This document shows, piece by piece, positions 1-7,410 of a DNA stretch of 57,483 nucleotides. The stretch covers positions 1 through 57,483 of the forward strand of contig CANQUD010000009.1 in the NCBI GenBank assembly GCA_947626935.1, read 5' to 3'. Made by a program: the position numbers and the translations under genes. The notes under the pieces were generated by a model. It was not told the origin of the DNA and did not search any database. It saw only the letters and a program-made list of their open reading frames with translations. Position 1 is the first letter of the stretch; every line of letters starts with the position of its first letter. This stretch comes from an uncultured Clostridia bacterium (GTDB lineage Bacteria > Bacillota > Clostridia > Christensenellales > Borkfalkiaceae).

Positions 1-18
1 CGCTAAATTATAAAAGTA

Positions 19-59
19 AATCCGAACCATTCACTCGTTACGAGTATTTGGTTCGGATT
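19..59 (-). terminator. Hairpin terminator after tRNA-Leu
   Basis: An 11-bp inverted repeat (19-29 with 49-59) encloses a second small hairpin (33-45). It lies just downstream of the leftward tRNA-Leu and is followed on the minus strand by a weak T-rich stretch. This is the likely end of the tRNA transcript. Confidence 0.6.
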
Positions 60-68
60 ATACTGACT

Positions 69-150
69 TGGTGCGGACGACAGGACTTGAACCTGCACGG
101 TGCCCCATCGGATTCTAAGTCCGACGCGTCTGCCATTCCGCCACGTCCGC
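69..150 (-). tRNA. tRNA-Leu (anticodon UAG)
   Basis: The minus strand folds as a long-variable-arm tRNA. The 7-bp acceptor stem pairs GCGGACG with CGTCCGC, the discriminator is A, and CCA is encoded. The anticodon loop CUUAGAA gives UAG, which reads CUA-type leucine codons. The T-arm motif GGTTCAAGTCC is present. At 82 nt it fits a class II tRNA. Confidence 0.95.
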
Positions 151-349
151 ATAAATATTCGTAATTCTATTTTATTTCAGTAAGTCCAATCCATTTAACG
201 CGTCGGACTTTTTTTGAGGGCTCCCACAAAAAGACGCATGTATTTTTGTGGGAAGAGGAGCCGCAACGGAGCAAGCTACGGCTTTTGCGGATGCGGAAGC
301 CGTAAAGCAAAGTTTGCGGCAACGGAGTCCGCAGAGCCGATCCGAATAT
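151..349. other. Host intergenic stretch left of the prophage
   Basis: I see no convincing gene here. Short ORFs on both strands lack ribosome binding sites. Two weak hairpins are visible (223-232 with 243-252, and one around 273-303). This stretch was probably the sequence downstream of the original tRNA-Val gene before phage insertion. Confidence 0.5.
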
Positions 350-465
<116 letters not shown>

Positions 466-550
466 TGGATTGCAAAGCGAAAAACACAATATGTGGTGTT
501 TATAAAAAATAGAAATTACAATATGTTGTGGCTCAAAGCGTCGCTTCGTT

Positions 551-570
551 TTTGACACCATATTGACATC
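551..570. promoter_or_regulatory. Putative integrase arm-type sites, left end
   Basis: The 10-mer TTTGACACCA at 551-560 is followed by the related ATTGACATC (562-570). The same 10-mer occurs in tandem next to attR (35478-35511). Paired arm repeats at both prophage ends suit the AP2-like N-terminal arm-binding domain predicted in the integrase. The rest of 466-658 carries no gene that I can support. Two copies of ACAATATG lie 32 bp apart (486 and 518) and may be accessory-factor sites. Confidence 0.5.
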
Positions 571-618
571 GACCCTGTGCATATTTTATTATAACGCAAA
601 GAAGAGTGGAAGGCAAGC

Positions 619-648
619 GAAAAGGGCCGAGGATTTACCCCCAGCCCT
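619..648 (-). terminator. Terminator of the late phage operon
   Basis: A 7-bp stem with one G-U pair (623-629 with 642-648) is followed on the minus strand by TTTT. It lies just downstream of the last leftward phage gene, whose stop is at 659. Confidence 0.5.
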
Positions 649-658
649 ATTTTTTCTA

Positions 659-1642
659 TTACGAATCTATCTCGGAGGTGTCTTCACGCGGTACCTCATC
701 GATTGGCGTAACATCATCTTGGCCGTTTATAGGCAAGTCTTTTTCGCACCACTTTAGAAAGCGATCTTGCTCATCTATTCGGGAAATCATCTCATTGGTC
801 TCTCTATTTGCTGCGAAGTTGTAGCCTGAAACCATGCCGACCACGCCCATGATAAGGAGCACGGACAACTTGATAAGGCACATGACAACGGTAGCAAATG
901 TTGGGTTCACGATGAGCTCCACACCGATGGAGACGGAAAAAATAGAGGCGATTGCCGTCGTAAAGAGGGTTTGCGCCGTCTGGATTCGAATAATCGTTTT
1001 TGTCTTGATCCCACCGGACGGAGAGCTCCTCCAAATACCGTGGCTCTCGTTGTCCGTAATGTAGCTCTCGTCGTAATGCAACCGCTTCACATGCTTTGCT
1101 TTGACGATTGCCTTGACCTGTTCTTTGGTGAGGTCCGGGAATTTTTGCGGAAGTTCCTCCTCCGTGTACAGGTTATACGTCACTTTGAACTTCTCAAGAC
1201 TGATGCACACTTCGGAAAGAATACGCTTGCGAACGTTATCGACGTCCCATTCCTCCCATGCGCGGCAATATTCGGAAACACGAAGCGTGAGATCCCCTTT
1301 GATGATCTTTTCCCTATTCTCGGAAAGCTTTGCCTTCGCTGCCTTCCACCCTTCCGTTTCCCGTCCCTTTCTGCGCGCATACGAGCGTAAGATCAAGTGA
1401 ATGGAGACCGTGCAAATGTACATGAAGAGACTCTGAAATGTAACGTCCCTCCAATTTAAGTCCCCGCCGAAAGTGATACGCGTCATATACGCCATCGCGA
1501 CGAAGATCACGAGGAAGCCGACGATCGAAAGCATGATAGCGTTCATGTAATCCTGAAACACTTTCGCCGTCTTATTCTGCCGACGCCGAAATATAGGTTC
1601 TTCTGCAGGATCCTGCAAGGGCTCTTTGTCTCGGAACATCAT
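659..1642 (-). CDS. Phage membrane protein with four predicted TM segments
   Basis: A 327-residue protein that I do not recognise. Hydrophobic segments lie near residues 36-55, 66-85, 227-248 and 253-277. A charged soluble domain of about 130 residues sits between the second and third, and the C-terminal tail is acidic. It overlaps the preceding gene by 4 nt and is the last gene of the late operon, so it forms a module with the next two membrane-protein genes. Phage genes in this position often serve lysis or virion exit, but no holin, lysin or spanin signature is visible, so that role is only inference from position. Confidence 0.8.
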   Translation of the reverse strand: MMFRDKEPLQDPAEEPIFRRRQNKTAKVFQDYMNAIMLSIVGFLVIFVAMAYMTRITFGGDLNWRDVTFQSLFMYICTVSIHLILRSYARRKGRETEGWKAAKAKLSENREKIIKGDLTLRVSEYCRAWEEWDVDNVRKRILSEVCISLEKFKVTYNLYTEEELPQKFPDLTKEQVKAIVKAKHVKRLHYDESYITDNESHGIWRSSPSGGIKTKTIIRIQTAQTLFTTAIASIFSVSIGVELIVNPTFATVVMCLIKLSVLLIMGVVGMVSGYNFAANRETNEMISRIDEQDRFLKWCEKDLPINGQDDVTPIDEVPREDTSEIDS

Positions 1643-2070
1643 TGACCTCCCACAATACCACTCTTTATGACGGTCTTCACAGTCTGTGCTTGCCGTTTAT
1701 ACTTCAAATGTAGCATCCAAAATATGTCGTACAGAATAAAGCCGCCGAGAGCGGAAGCCTCGATAATGCAAAAAGTCGACACATATGTCTCGAAAATGGG
1801 CAGCAGGAAGAACCCGCTGAGCGACATAAAAAGAACGGAGAACCAATTCACCACAAGTCCCTTTGCCACGAAACGGCGAAGAAGTCCCTCCAAAAACGGC
1901 ACAGAATTGATGAGAACGACACAAGCTCCGATCCCCAGCTTTGTCCCCGTCGCCGCCTTCATAAAAGGAAGAAGCGACGCTGTCGCGACGATCATGGGGA
2001 GAAAATAAAATACGATGGCGAGCCAAAAGAAGATATATCGTTGTTTCTGATAATCCTTGTACTTATTCAT
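1639..2070 (-). CDS. Small multi-spanning phage membrane protein (holin-like)
   Basis: A 143-residue protein dominated by four hydrophobic segments (about 13-35, 46-65, 73-93 and 98-120) with a basic C-terminal tail. The start at 2070 is chosen because GGAGGA precedes that ATG at good spacing. Size, topology and position at the end of the structural operon resemble phage holins, but no family motif is visible. It overlaps both neighbours by a few bases, so the three genes are probably co-translated. Confidence 0.75.
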   Translation of the reverse strand: MNKYKDYQKQRYIFFWLAIVFYFLPMIVATASLLPFMKAATGTKLGIGACVVLINSVPFLEGLLRRFVAKGLVVNWFSVLFMSLSGFFLLPIFETYVSTFCIIEASALGGFILYDIFWMLHLKYKRQAQTVKTVIKSGIVGGQ

Positions 2071-2755
2071 CCGCATCCTCCGCCTTTAGATGCTCGATGG
2101 CGTCACTGATCGCCTTCCGCTCTGCTTCAGTCTGAGGCCCATTCCCAAGCAGTTTCAACACCGCCCGTCCGAGCGCGATTTGCGATTCGTAAACCTTGTT
2201 CATTCCGCTGTAAAGGCCCTTTTTTCTGCCGTTTAGCCACTGCATAAGTTTACTGAATGCGACCTTGCCGACAATGAGGAACGTGATGCAGGCAACAACC
2301 GCAAGGACGCTTCCCCATATGTAGGAGTATTCATCTATCCAGCTTAGAGTGTTCCGCCAGAAGTTCGCGGCGGGGTCTTCTTCCTCGCCTACCATAGACA
2401 AAATATATTCTTCCACGCTTCCCCACTCCGCGAGAATCGCGTTATAGTATTCCTCGTAGCGGTCGCCATACATTGCCTTGAGACGGGAGAGCAGACCTTC
2501 GACGAGGAGCCGCATGCCATCATCTTCGCTTTGCGTTTCGGGTGTCTCGACGATCTCTTCGGGAATTTCGAGTGGGCCATCAATGGACTCCACCGACATT
2601 TCATCCGCGGAAGTTTCAGCAATCTCTGCGATAGGAGATGCGGCTTCGGCTACAGAGGCCCGCACGTTCCCCGCGGTGACGAAAACACCCGCAGTGAGGA
2701 ACATGACGAGAATGAAGCTCACCGCGAGCCGTCCAATGGTTTTGAGTTTATACAT
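2063..2755 (-). CDS. Exported or membrane-anchored phage protein
   Basis: A 230-residue protein with a basic N-terminus and hydrophobic segment (about 8-28) that looks like a Sec signal, ending near an AxA-type site. An acidic Ser/Glu-rich stretch follows (about 38-80), then a second TM segment (about 147-170) and a basic cytoplasmic-like tail. A signal sequence is unusual for a virion protein and suggests action in the host envelope. The ATG overlaps the stop of the small upstream ORF (TAATG) and has AAGGAGG just ahead. Family unknown. Confidence 0.78.
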   Translation of the reverse strand: MYKLKTIGRLAVSFILVMFLTAGVFVTAGNVRASVAEAASPIAEIAETSADEMSVESIDGPLEIPEEIVETPETQSEDDGMRLLVEGLLSRLKAMYGDRYEEYYNAILAEWGSVEEYILSMVGEEEDPAANFWRNTLSWIDEYSYIWGSVLAVVACITFLIVGKVAFSKLMQWLNGRKKGLYSGMNKVYESQIALGRAVLKLLGNGPQTEAERKAISDAIEHLKAEDADE

Positions 2756-2892
2756 TATAGTTCCTCCTTAAAGTTGATGATTTTAGCGATCTCCACGCTC
2801 GTAAACGAGGAAGGGTCGAGACCGAATGCGGCAATAAAGTCCTCCAGAGAAAGTTCTTTGTTGTTGAGGCGAAGATTGCTCTGATATTCTAT
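2755..2892 (-). CDS. Small phage ORF with apparent ATA start
   Basis: An open frame of 45 codons exactly fills the gap between two phage genes. Its TAA overlaps the next ATG (TAATG), and its protein-like sequence includes the segments LSLEDFIAAFGLD and SVEIAKIINFKEEL. No in-frame ATG, GTG or TTG lies upstream of a late GTG. The natural start position is an ATA whose bases overlap the previous TAG stop, in the way ATGA overlaps do elsewhere in this operon. Function unknown. It may instead be a decayed gene or carry a sequencing error at the start codon. Confidence 0.4.
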   Translation of the reverse strand: MEYQSNLRLNNKELSLEDFIAAFGLDPSSFTSVEIAKIINFKEEL

Positions 2893-3380
2893 GCAAGAAA
2901 ATTGATATCGTTGGTGTGGCTTGCTCTGAGTATTTTCTCCGAGATCATAGTAGCACTTTTGATATCATCGTCAAAGCGTGTCGCAAAGTCCTTCTTTAAC
3001 GTTTCAAGCATTTTCTCGATCACGGACATCTTCTCGCGGAGTTCATAAATCTCGGGCGTACCCGAAATGGATCCATCCACGTTCTTGAGAAGAATGGATT
3101 CCACTCGATAGCGGTCCACCTGTTCGCCGTGCATGTAGAGCGCGACCTCAAGGAAAAGCGTGCCCGCTTTCAGTCCATTGAGTGAGATGTCGCCCGAGGC
3201 GGGAATCGAAAGTGTGTCCTGCGTTTGTCCGTTTTCAAAGCTATTCGTGTATGTGAGATAGAACTTTCCGCTCACTTGGGGAAGAACGAAGTGTAGTTTG
3301 AGCGCCCCGTCTTCCAAGAGAAAGGGCGATCCGTCATCGAATCGCCCAAGCTGTCCTGATTTAATCGTGATTGTTCTCAT
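2889..3380 (-). CDS. Phage baseplate/fibre-associated protein
   Basis: A 163-residue protein beginning with a beta-rich region (ITIKSGQLGRFDDGSPFLLE and following), resembling the N-terminal domains of baseplate upper proteins (BppU-like). A C-terminal helical stretch (about 113-145) may trimerise. It overlaps the upstream fibre-like gene by 4 nt (ATGA) and lies in the host-recognition part of the tail operon. A structural or adhesion role is likely; the exact role is unknown. Confidence 0.75.
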   Translation of the reverse strand: MRTITIKSGQLGRFDDGSPFLLEDGALKLHFVLPQVSGKFYLTYTNSFENGQTQDTLSIPASGDISLNGLKAGTLFLEVALYMHGEQVDRYRVESILLKNVDGSISGTPEIYELREKMSVIEKMLETLKKDFATRFDDDIKSATMISEKILRASHTNDINFLA

Positions 3381-3988
3381 GGATCGTTTATCTCCTGTTT
3401 ATAAGTTTTTACGGTCTCAATAGAGGGTACGTTCGGATTGTATGAAAGCACGAAATAATTGGTTTTTCGTTCAATTCCCGTGCCGTCAACATCAAGCTGG
3501 AATTTTATCTCTCGGAACTCCCCCGTACTCTCGTCAATGGTACGCGCGATAACCGCCCCGCCAGAACTGATCCTCGCAGAATGAATTAGCGTGTACGACC
3601 CGAATTCGAAATTGCTCATTCCGATGGATGTATTCACAACTCCGTAACAAGGCAATAGAAGATCTCCGTAAATCGGTGCAGTGAAATGCGTGTTTTCCTC
3701 GTCTGTCGGCGAGAAATAATAGGCATAGCAGTCCAACATGAGCTTGTTGGCGATGCTTTTGCTCACATACCTCGTATGAATAACGTGTACATAGCTGTTT
3801 TTCAGTTTTATCGCTTCGCTTGCAGTCACCGCCTCTTCGGCACTGGTCGCGTTCGTTGCGGTGTCTGCGATTTCGGCACGAGTAGCACTTTCGGCGCTGG
3901 TGGCGTTTTCGGCATGAGTCGCCTCTGCGACAGGAACTTTCCCTTCTATGACCGCGAGGAGCATCGCTTTGGTTGCCGGTTCGTTCAT
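3377..3988 (-). CDS. Putative tail fibre protein with Ala/Thr/Glu repeats
   Basis: A 203-residue protein. Residues about 20-62 carry a low-complexity run of AT-x-AE-type units, as found in the shafts of phage tail fibres. A beta-rich C-terminal domain follows that probably contacts a partner or receptor. It is preceded by a good RBS (GGAGGAATT) and lies directly after the fibre-assembly-like gene. Function is inferred from composition and context. Confidence 0.72.
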   Translation of the reverse strand: MNEPATKAMLLAVIEGKVPVAEATHAENATSAESATRAEIADTATNATSAEEAVTASEAIKLKNSYVHVIHTRYVSKSIANKLMLDCYAYYFSPTDEENTHFTAPIYGDLLLPCYGVVNTSIGMSNFEFGSYTLIHSARISSGGAVIARTIDESTGEFREIKFQLDVDGTGIERKTNYFVLSYNPNVPSIETVKTYKQEINDP

Positions 3989-4007
3989 AATTCCTCCTAT
4001 TGACGAG

Positions 4008-4514
4008 TTAGATCCATGCCGGCGTTTGAGGCATGGTCTTGGTCTTCGTCACGTCAAGCCACGCCAAATACCACGCCTGCAGCTCTTCTTCCTGCTCGGC
4101 GGTGAGCGTTCTGTACCACGCTGCGCCGCGATTGATAACGGGGAAGCATACGCGTTCTCGCTCCATGCGGAGATATTCTATGTACTCATCTTCCGAATAC
4201 GGATGATAGACATGTATACCCTCGAACTCGTCATATGCTTCTTGTGCGGACTCGATAATGGGCTCAATGGGTTTCCCTTCTCTTCCGCCCGTTTCTTCCC
4301 AATACGCGATTGTCAAATAATAGTTTCCGTCATCTCCTTGTATTACTTCTTTCCCTTGTGCGCGATATTCCCTTACTTGCTCTTCCACTGTTTTAATGAC
4401 TTTTTCGGGGATTGCTTCATGGTGTTTTACAAGGATTTTATCCTCGTAAATGTACCCTTTCGTAAGGTCTGGGTCGATGAGCTCTTGCGTCTTATTTTCA
4501 TAATAAATTTTCAT
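4008..4514 (-). CDS. Tail-fibre-operon protein, possible assembly factor
   Basis: A 168-residue acidic protein. The start at 4514 is chosen for GGAGGAGATACGC ahead of the ATG; a longer start lacks this. The C-terminal segment LQAWYLAWLDVTKT with a Pro/Trp-containing end is typical of small proteins encoded beside tail-fibre genes in Clostridia phages, some called fibre-assembly proteins. It overlaps the upstream fibre gene by 4 nt. Structural or chaperone role inferred. Confidence 0.72.
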   Translation of the reverse strand: MKIYYENKTQELIDPDLTKGYIYEDKILVKHHEAIPEKVIKTVEEQVREYRAQGKEVIQGDDGNYYLTIAYWEETGGREGKPIEPIIESAQEAYDEFEGIHVYHPYSEDEYIEYLRMERERVCFPVINRGAAWYRTLTAEQEEELQAWYLAWLDVTKTKTMPQTPAWI

Positions 4515-5080
4515 GCGTATCTCCTCCACGCAAAGATTTTTATAGCCGGCGGCTGAACGGTTGTACTTTTACCATAAGGAGAGCTCGTCGCGCCCCTAAG
4601 ACTTGCATCATCGGATTGCGAAGCCCCCGAATCCCCATATGCGGCGTTAAAGTGCACAACATTGTCGGTACCGCCGTCGCCGCCCTTTTCGCCATAAGAA
4701 GTTGTCGTTGCCGCGTCTCTTATAGCTCCTCGCAGTTTTGTGGTCATGTTGGTAGGATTTCCACCAACATAAAATTTACCAACAATATTGGGTAAACCCG
4801 CTTCTTGATAGTGAGCAGAATCGGCGGCGTTTGCGGCTATTGAATTTCTCCAAGTCCATAATGCGCATCCCTGTTGGATGGGTGACCATGAACCGCCGAA
4901 TAAATGCGCGGGGTGATAAGCGTCGGTTGTGTTGGTGGCACTCGCGTAATTCCAACTGATGTATATCGTCCCAATCGGATAGGCTTTCAGCGGATCAATA
5001 TCGGACTTCTTGGCATAGATGCTTTCGATTTTCTTGACGAGGGTGGCGGCACCGTCCTTATCCAGATATTTTCCTTCCAT
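4511..5080 (-). CDS. Tail fibre/collar C-terminal protein
   Basis: A 189-residue protein. The first 25 residues (KYLDKDGAATLVKKI) resemble the N-terminus of the next gene upstream, suggesting a shared virion-docking segment. The centre contains the collar-like AYPIGTIYISWN and a Gly-rich stretch, and the protein ends with VQPPAIKIFAWRRYA. That ending is very common at the C-terminus of phage tail-collar and receptor-binding fibres. Likely part of the adsorption apparatus. Confidence 0.85.
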   Translation of the reverse strand: MEGKYLDKDGAATLVKKIESIYAKKSDIDPLKAYPIGTIYISWNYASATNTTDAYHPAHLFGGSWSPIQQGCALWTWRNSIAANAADSAHYQEAGLPNIVGKFYVGGNPTNMTTKLRGAIRDAATTTSYGEKGGDGGTDNVVHFNAAYGDSGASQSDDASLRGATSSPYGKSTTVQPPAIKIFAWRRYA

Positions 5081-5092
5081 ATGCCAGCCTCC

Positions 5093-5620
5093 TTACGAAG
5101 AGAAAAGTGCGGTCACCTCGGTCGCCGTCATCGCCGTCGGAAGATCGGTAGTCTTTGCGTATCCTGTAAGGTCCATGCGCTGGCGGCCAAGAATCTCCCA
5201 CTTTCCGTTGACGTAAATATACTCGGTGTACAGGTTCTGAGATTCGGATCCCGATGAAACGAGGTAAACGGTGGCCGCATTCCCTGTCGAAGGAAGAGAG
5301 GTCACGACGGAAATGGTAAACTTTGGAATCGACGAGAGTTTGTTGTCTACGGTGCTTTTATCGTAGTAATTCTCAAGCCCGGTGATTTTAAGCAAGTTTT
5401 GAATCTCGTCCGCCGTATAGCTGGGTTTACTTGCCGCTTTTGCCCATGCGGGCACGGTAGGATCGCTCTCACTCTGAACTGCGCTGTCTGCTTTGGCGAG
5501 AGAAGTCTGTACTGCACTCGCAAGGTCGGTCTTAGGGATCCCCGTTGAAGATTTCTGATAGCGCTTTTTTACTTCGTCCGCGATGATTTTAGCGCCGTCC
5601 GCATCAAGATACTTTGCCAT
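5093..5620 (-). CDS. Tail fibre protein, paralogous N-terminus
   Basis: A 175-residue protein starting KYLDADGAKIIADEVKKRY, related to the start of the downstream collar-type gene. This is evidence that the two docking segments arose by duplication. The middle (VVTSLPSTGNAATVYLVSS, then EYIYVNGKWEILG) is a short module widespread in phage fibres. The ending TATEVTALFSS may form a coiled tip. A strong RBS (AAAAGGAG) precedes the ATG. Confidence 0.8.
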   Translation of the reverse strand: MAKYLDADGAKIIADEVKKRYQKSSTGIPKTDLASAVQTSLAKADSAVQSESDPTVPAWAKAASKPSYTADEIQNLLKITGLENYYDKSTVDNKLSSIPKFTISVVTSLPSTGNAATVYLVSSGSESQNLYTEYIYVNGKWEILGRQRMDLTGYAKTTDLPTAMTATEVTALFSS

Positions 5621-5659
5621 GTTTTTTACACTCCTTTTTAATTTAGATTTTTTTATTTT

Positions 5660-7396
5660 TTATTGAAACATCCCTTCAATCTCACTGATTGGGATAGCCT
5701 GAATGTTGTCTATCTGGTTTTGGAGAGTTTCATCTGCTTGTCCGCGTTCGCGCTTCTCCGCATCGAGCTCCAAAATGTCTGCCTTGTTTTTGTCTTCGGG
5801 ATGACGGTGATCGGCACGCGCATACTTGGTCGCAACACCGACCTCCCCATCCCCTTGATCCATAAGAGGGAGCGTCTCGGCGGGCGGAACGGTCTGGTCA
5901 GGCACTGGGACTCCGCTGTCTACCCATCCATTTTCGCCGTAGATCCAAACGGTATGGCTTTCCGCGCTCCACGCGTAATCCTTCTCGTCTGCATTTTCGG
6001 CAGCGAGGATGGCAGCATTTGTACCGAAGTACCCTTTGAAATGCTCTGCTTGTACGATCTGTTTGTGTAGCGCCTCCTCTGCCGCCTCACGCACCTTTCG
6101 CTCCTCTTCGATGAGCTCTTCCGTCTGCGGCTTGGTATAGTACGACGCAACAGAAGGCAGCTCGAATTGCACGTTCATGCGCACAACGATCTTTAGATCG
6201 GCGGTCGGCCAACTTCTACATCCGAAAAGCACCCTCCCGCTTGAGTTGATGGTTTTGATGCGCACTTTACAACGCAGATATTCTACCGCGCTGTCATCCG
6301 CGGGAAAAATATCCACATGAAAGGATGGATCGTACTCAGGAATCTGTGCGAATTGCTGCATCAGAGGACCCATCCAGCCCGTCGTCCCCGCGAGCAGAGT
6401 GAGCGTACATTCTTTGATGCCGTTTGCGAGAATATTCTCGCTCCCGAGATAGCGAAACCGTGCGCTCCCGTCCTCGGTGCGTTCAAGGGTATAGAGATCG
6501 AAGAAGTTGGCATCCTTGTCCGTGATGACGGCATACATTTTCCCGAATTGCGCATCTGCGGCATCCGGCAATTCCGAAACGTATTCGATAGCTTCTCCGA
6601 CAAGGTTTTCGAGGTTCGTAGCAGCGTTTTCCGCACGATCTGCTTGTAATTTTGCCTGAGCAAGCGCTTCCTCCGCCTCGATCTGCGCACTCTCCGCATC
6701 GTCCCTATGCCCCTCCGCCTCGGAAACAAGCATCTTTACTTTATCAAAATACAGCTCCGAGATGCTATTGAAGTCGACGACCTCTTCCCACCAGCCTGCA
6801 TTGAGTACGCCTTCCTCATCATAGGGAGAATTACCCTTGTTCCCCTCCTTAATGGATTTGACAAACGCGCCGTACTCTCCCCTATCCGGGAAGAAGGTGA
6901 TCTCATTCGCGCCATAGGTGAAAGTCTCATTCCATGCGTAGATCGCGCGGGCAGCATAATAGCCGTTTTCAAGGTCACTGCGAAGCGATGCGATATGCGA
7001 GAGAATGTCCTTGTACACATCTCGGGCTGGCTCATCCGTGAGAATCTCCGGTACGCCTCGCCCAACGGTAAAGTTCGTTGCCGAGCTCGCAACACATCTC
7101 CCGTTTGCATAAAAGAAGAATTGCGCCCGCACGGTTCCATAAAGCCGCGTAATCGAACCATCCGTATCAAATGACCAAATGCACATCCGATATTTCAGCA
7201 TTTCTTCGGGGAGGTCCACCACATGCGCCATTGGCATGCGGCTCGTCCAAACGCCGTTCGGGAGCTGGAAGGCCGCTGTCGCTTCGCTGTTTACCGCAAA
7301 CGGAGCGACGACATAGATCGTGCCGGTTCCCCCTTGATAGACAGGTGACGGGAGAGATCTTACGACCGTGCCGTCATTTCCGATAAAGAAAATCAT
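5660..7396 (-). CDS. Large baseplate/receptor-binding protein (BppU-like)
   Basis: A 578-residue protein. The N-terminal domain (about 1-120, starting MIFFIGNDGTVVRSLPSPVY) is beta-rich and baseplate-like. A Glu/Ala-rich coiled coil follows (about 222-262), then a central domain, a second coiled coil (about 430-465) and the motif ATKYARADHRHPEDKNKA near the C-terminus. ADHRHP is a metal-binding motif common in phage fibre and adhesin stalks. The start at 7396 is chosen because AGGAGGAATCCTC precedes it. It probably bridges baseplate and fibres. Confidence 0.82.
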   Translation of the reverse strand: MIFFIGNDGTVVRSLPSPVYQGGTGTIYVVAPFAVNSEATAAFQLPNGVWTSRMPMAHVVDLPEEMLKYRMCIWSFDTDGSITRLYGTVRAQFFFYANGRCVASSATNFTVGRGVPEILTDEPARDVYKDILSHIASLRSDLENGYYAARAIYAWNETFTYGANEITFFPDRGEYGAFVKSIKEGNKGNSPYDEEGVLNAGWWEEVVDFNSISELYFDKVKMLVSEAEGHRDDAESAQIEAEEALAQAKLQADRAENAATNLENLVGEAIEYVSELPDAADAQFGKMYAVITDKDANFFDLYTLERTEDGSARFRYLGSENILANGIKECTLTLLAGTTGWMGPLMQQFAQIPEYDPSFHVDIFPADDSAVEYLRCKVRIKTINSSGRVLFGCRSWPTADLKIVVRMNVQFELPSVASYYTKPQTEELIEEERKVREAAEEALHKQIVQAEHFKGYFGTNAAILAAENADEKDYAWSAESHTVWIYGENGWVDSGVPVPDQTVPPAETLPLMDQGDGEVGVATKYARADHRHPEDKNKADILELDAEKRERGQADETLQNQIDNIQAIPISEIEGMFQ

Positions 7397-7410
7397 GAGG
7401 ATTCCTCCTG

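Noticed and set aside
223-252. Transcription terminator left of attL
   Set aside because: The hairpin has A/T-rich arms and no T run in a useful position, and no gene ends there.
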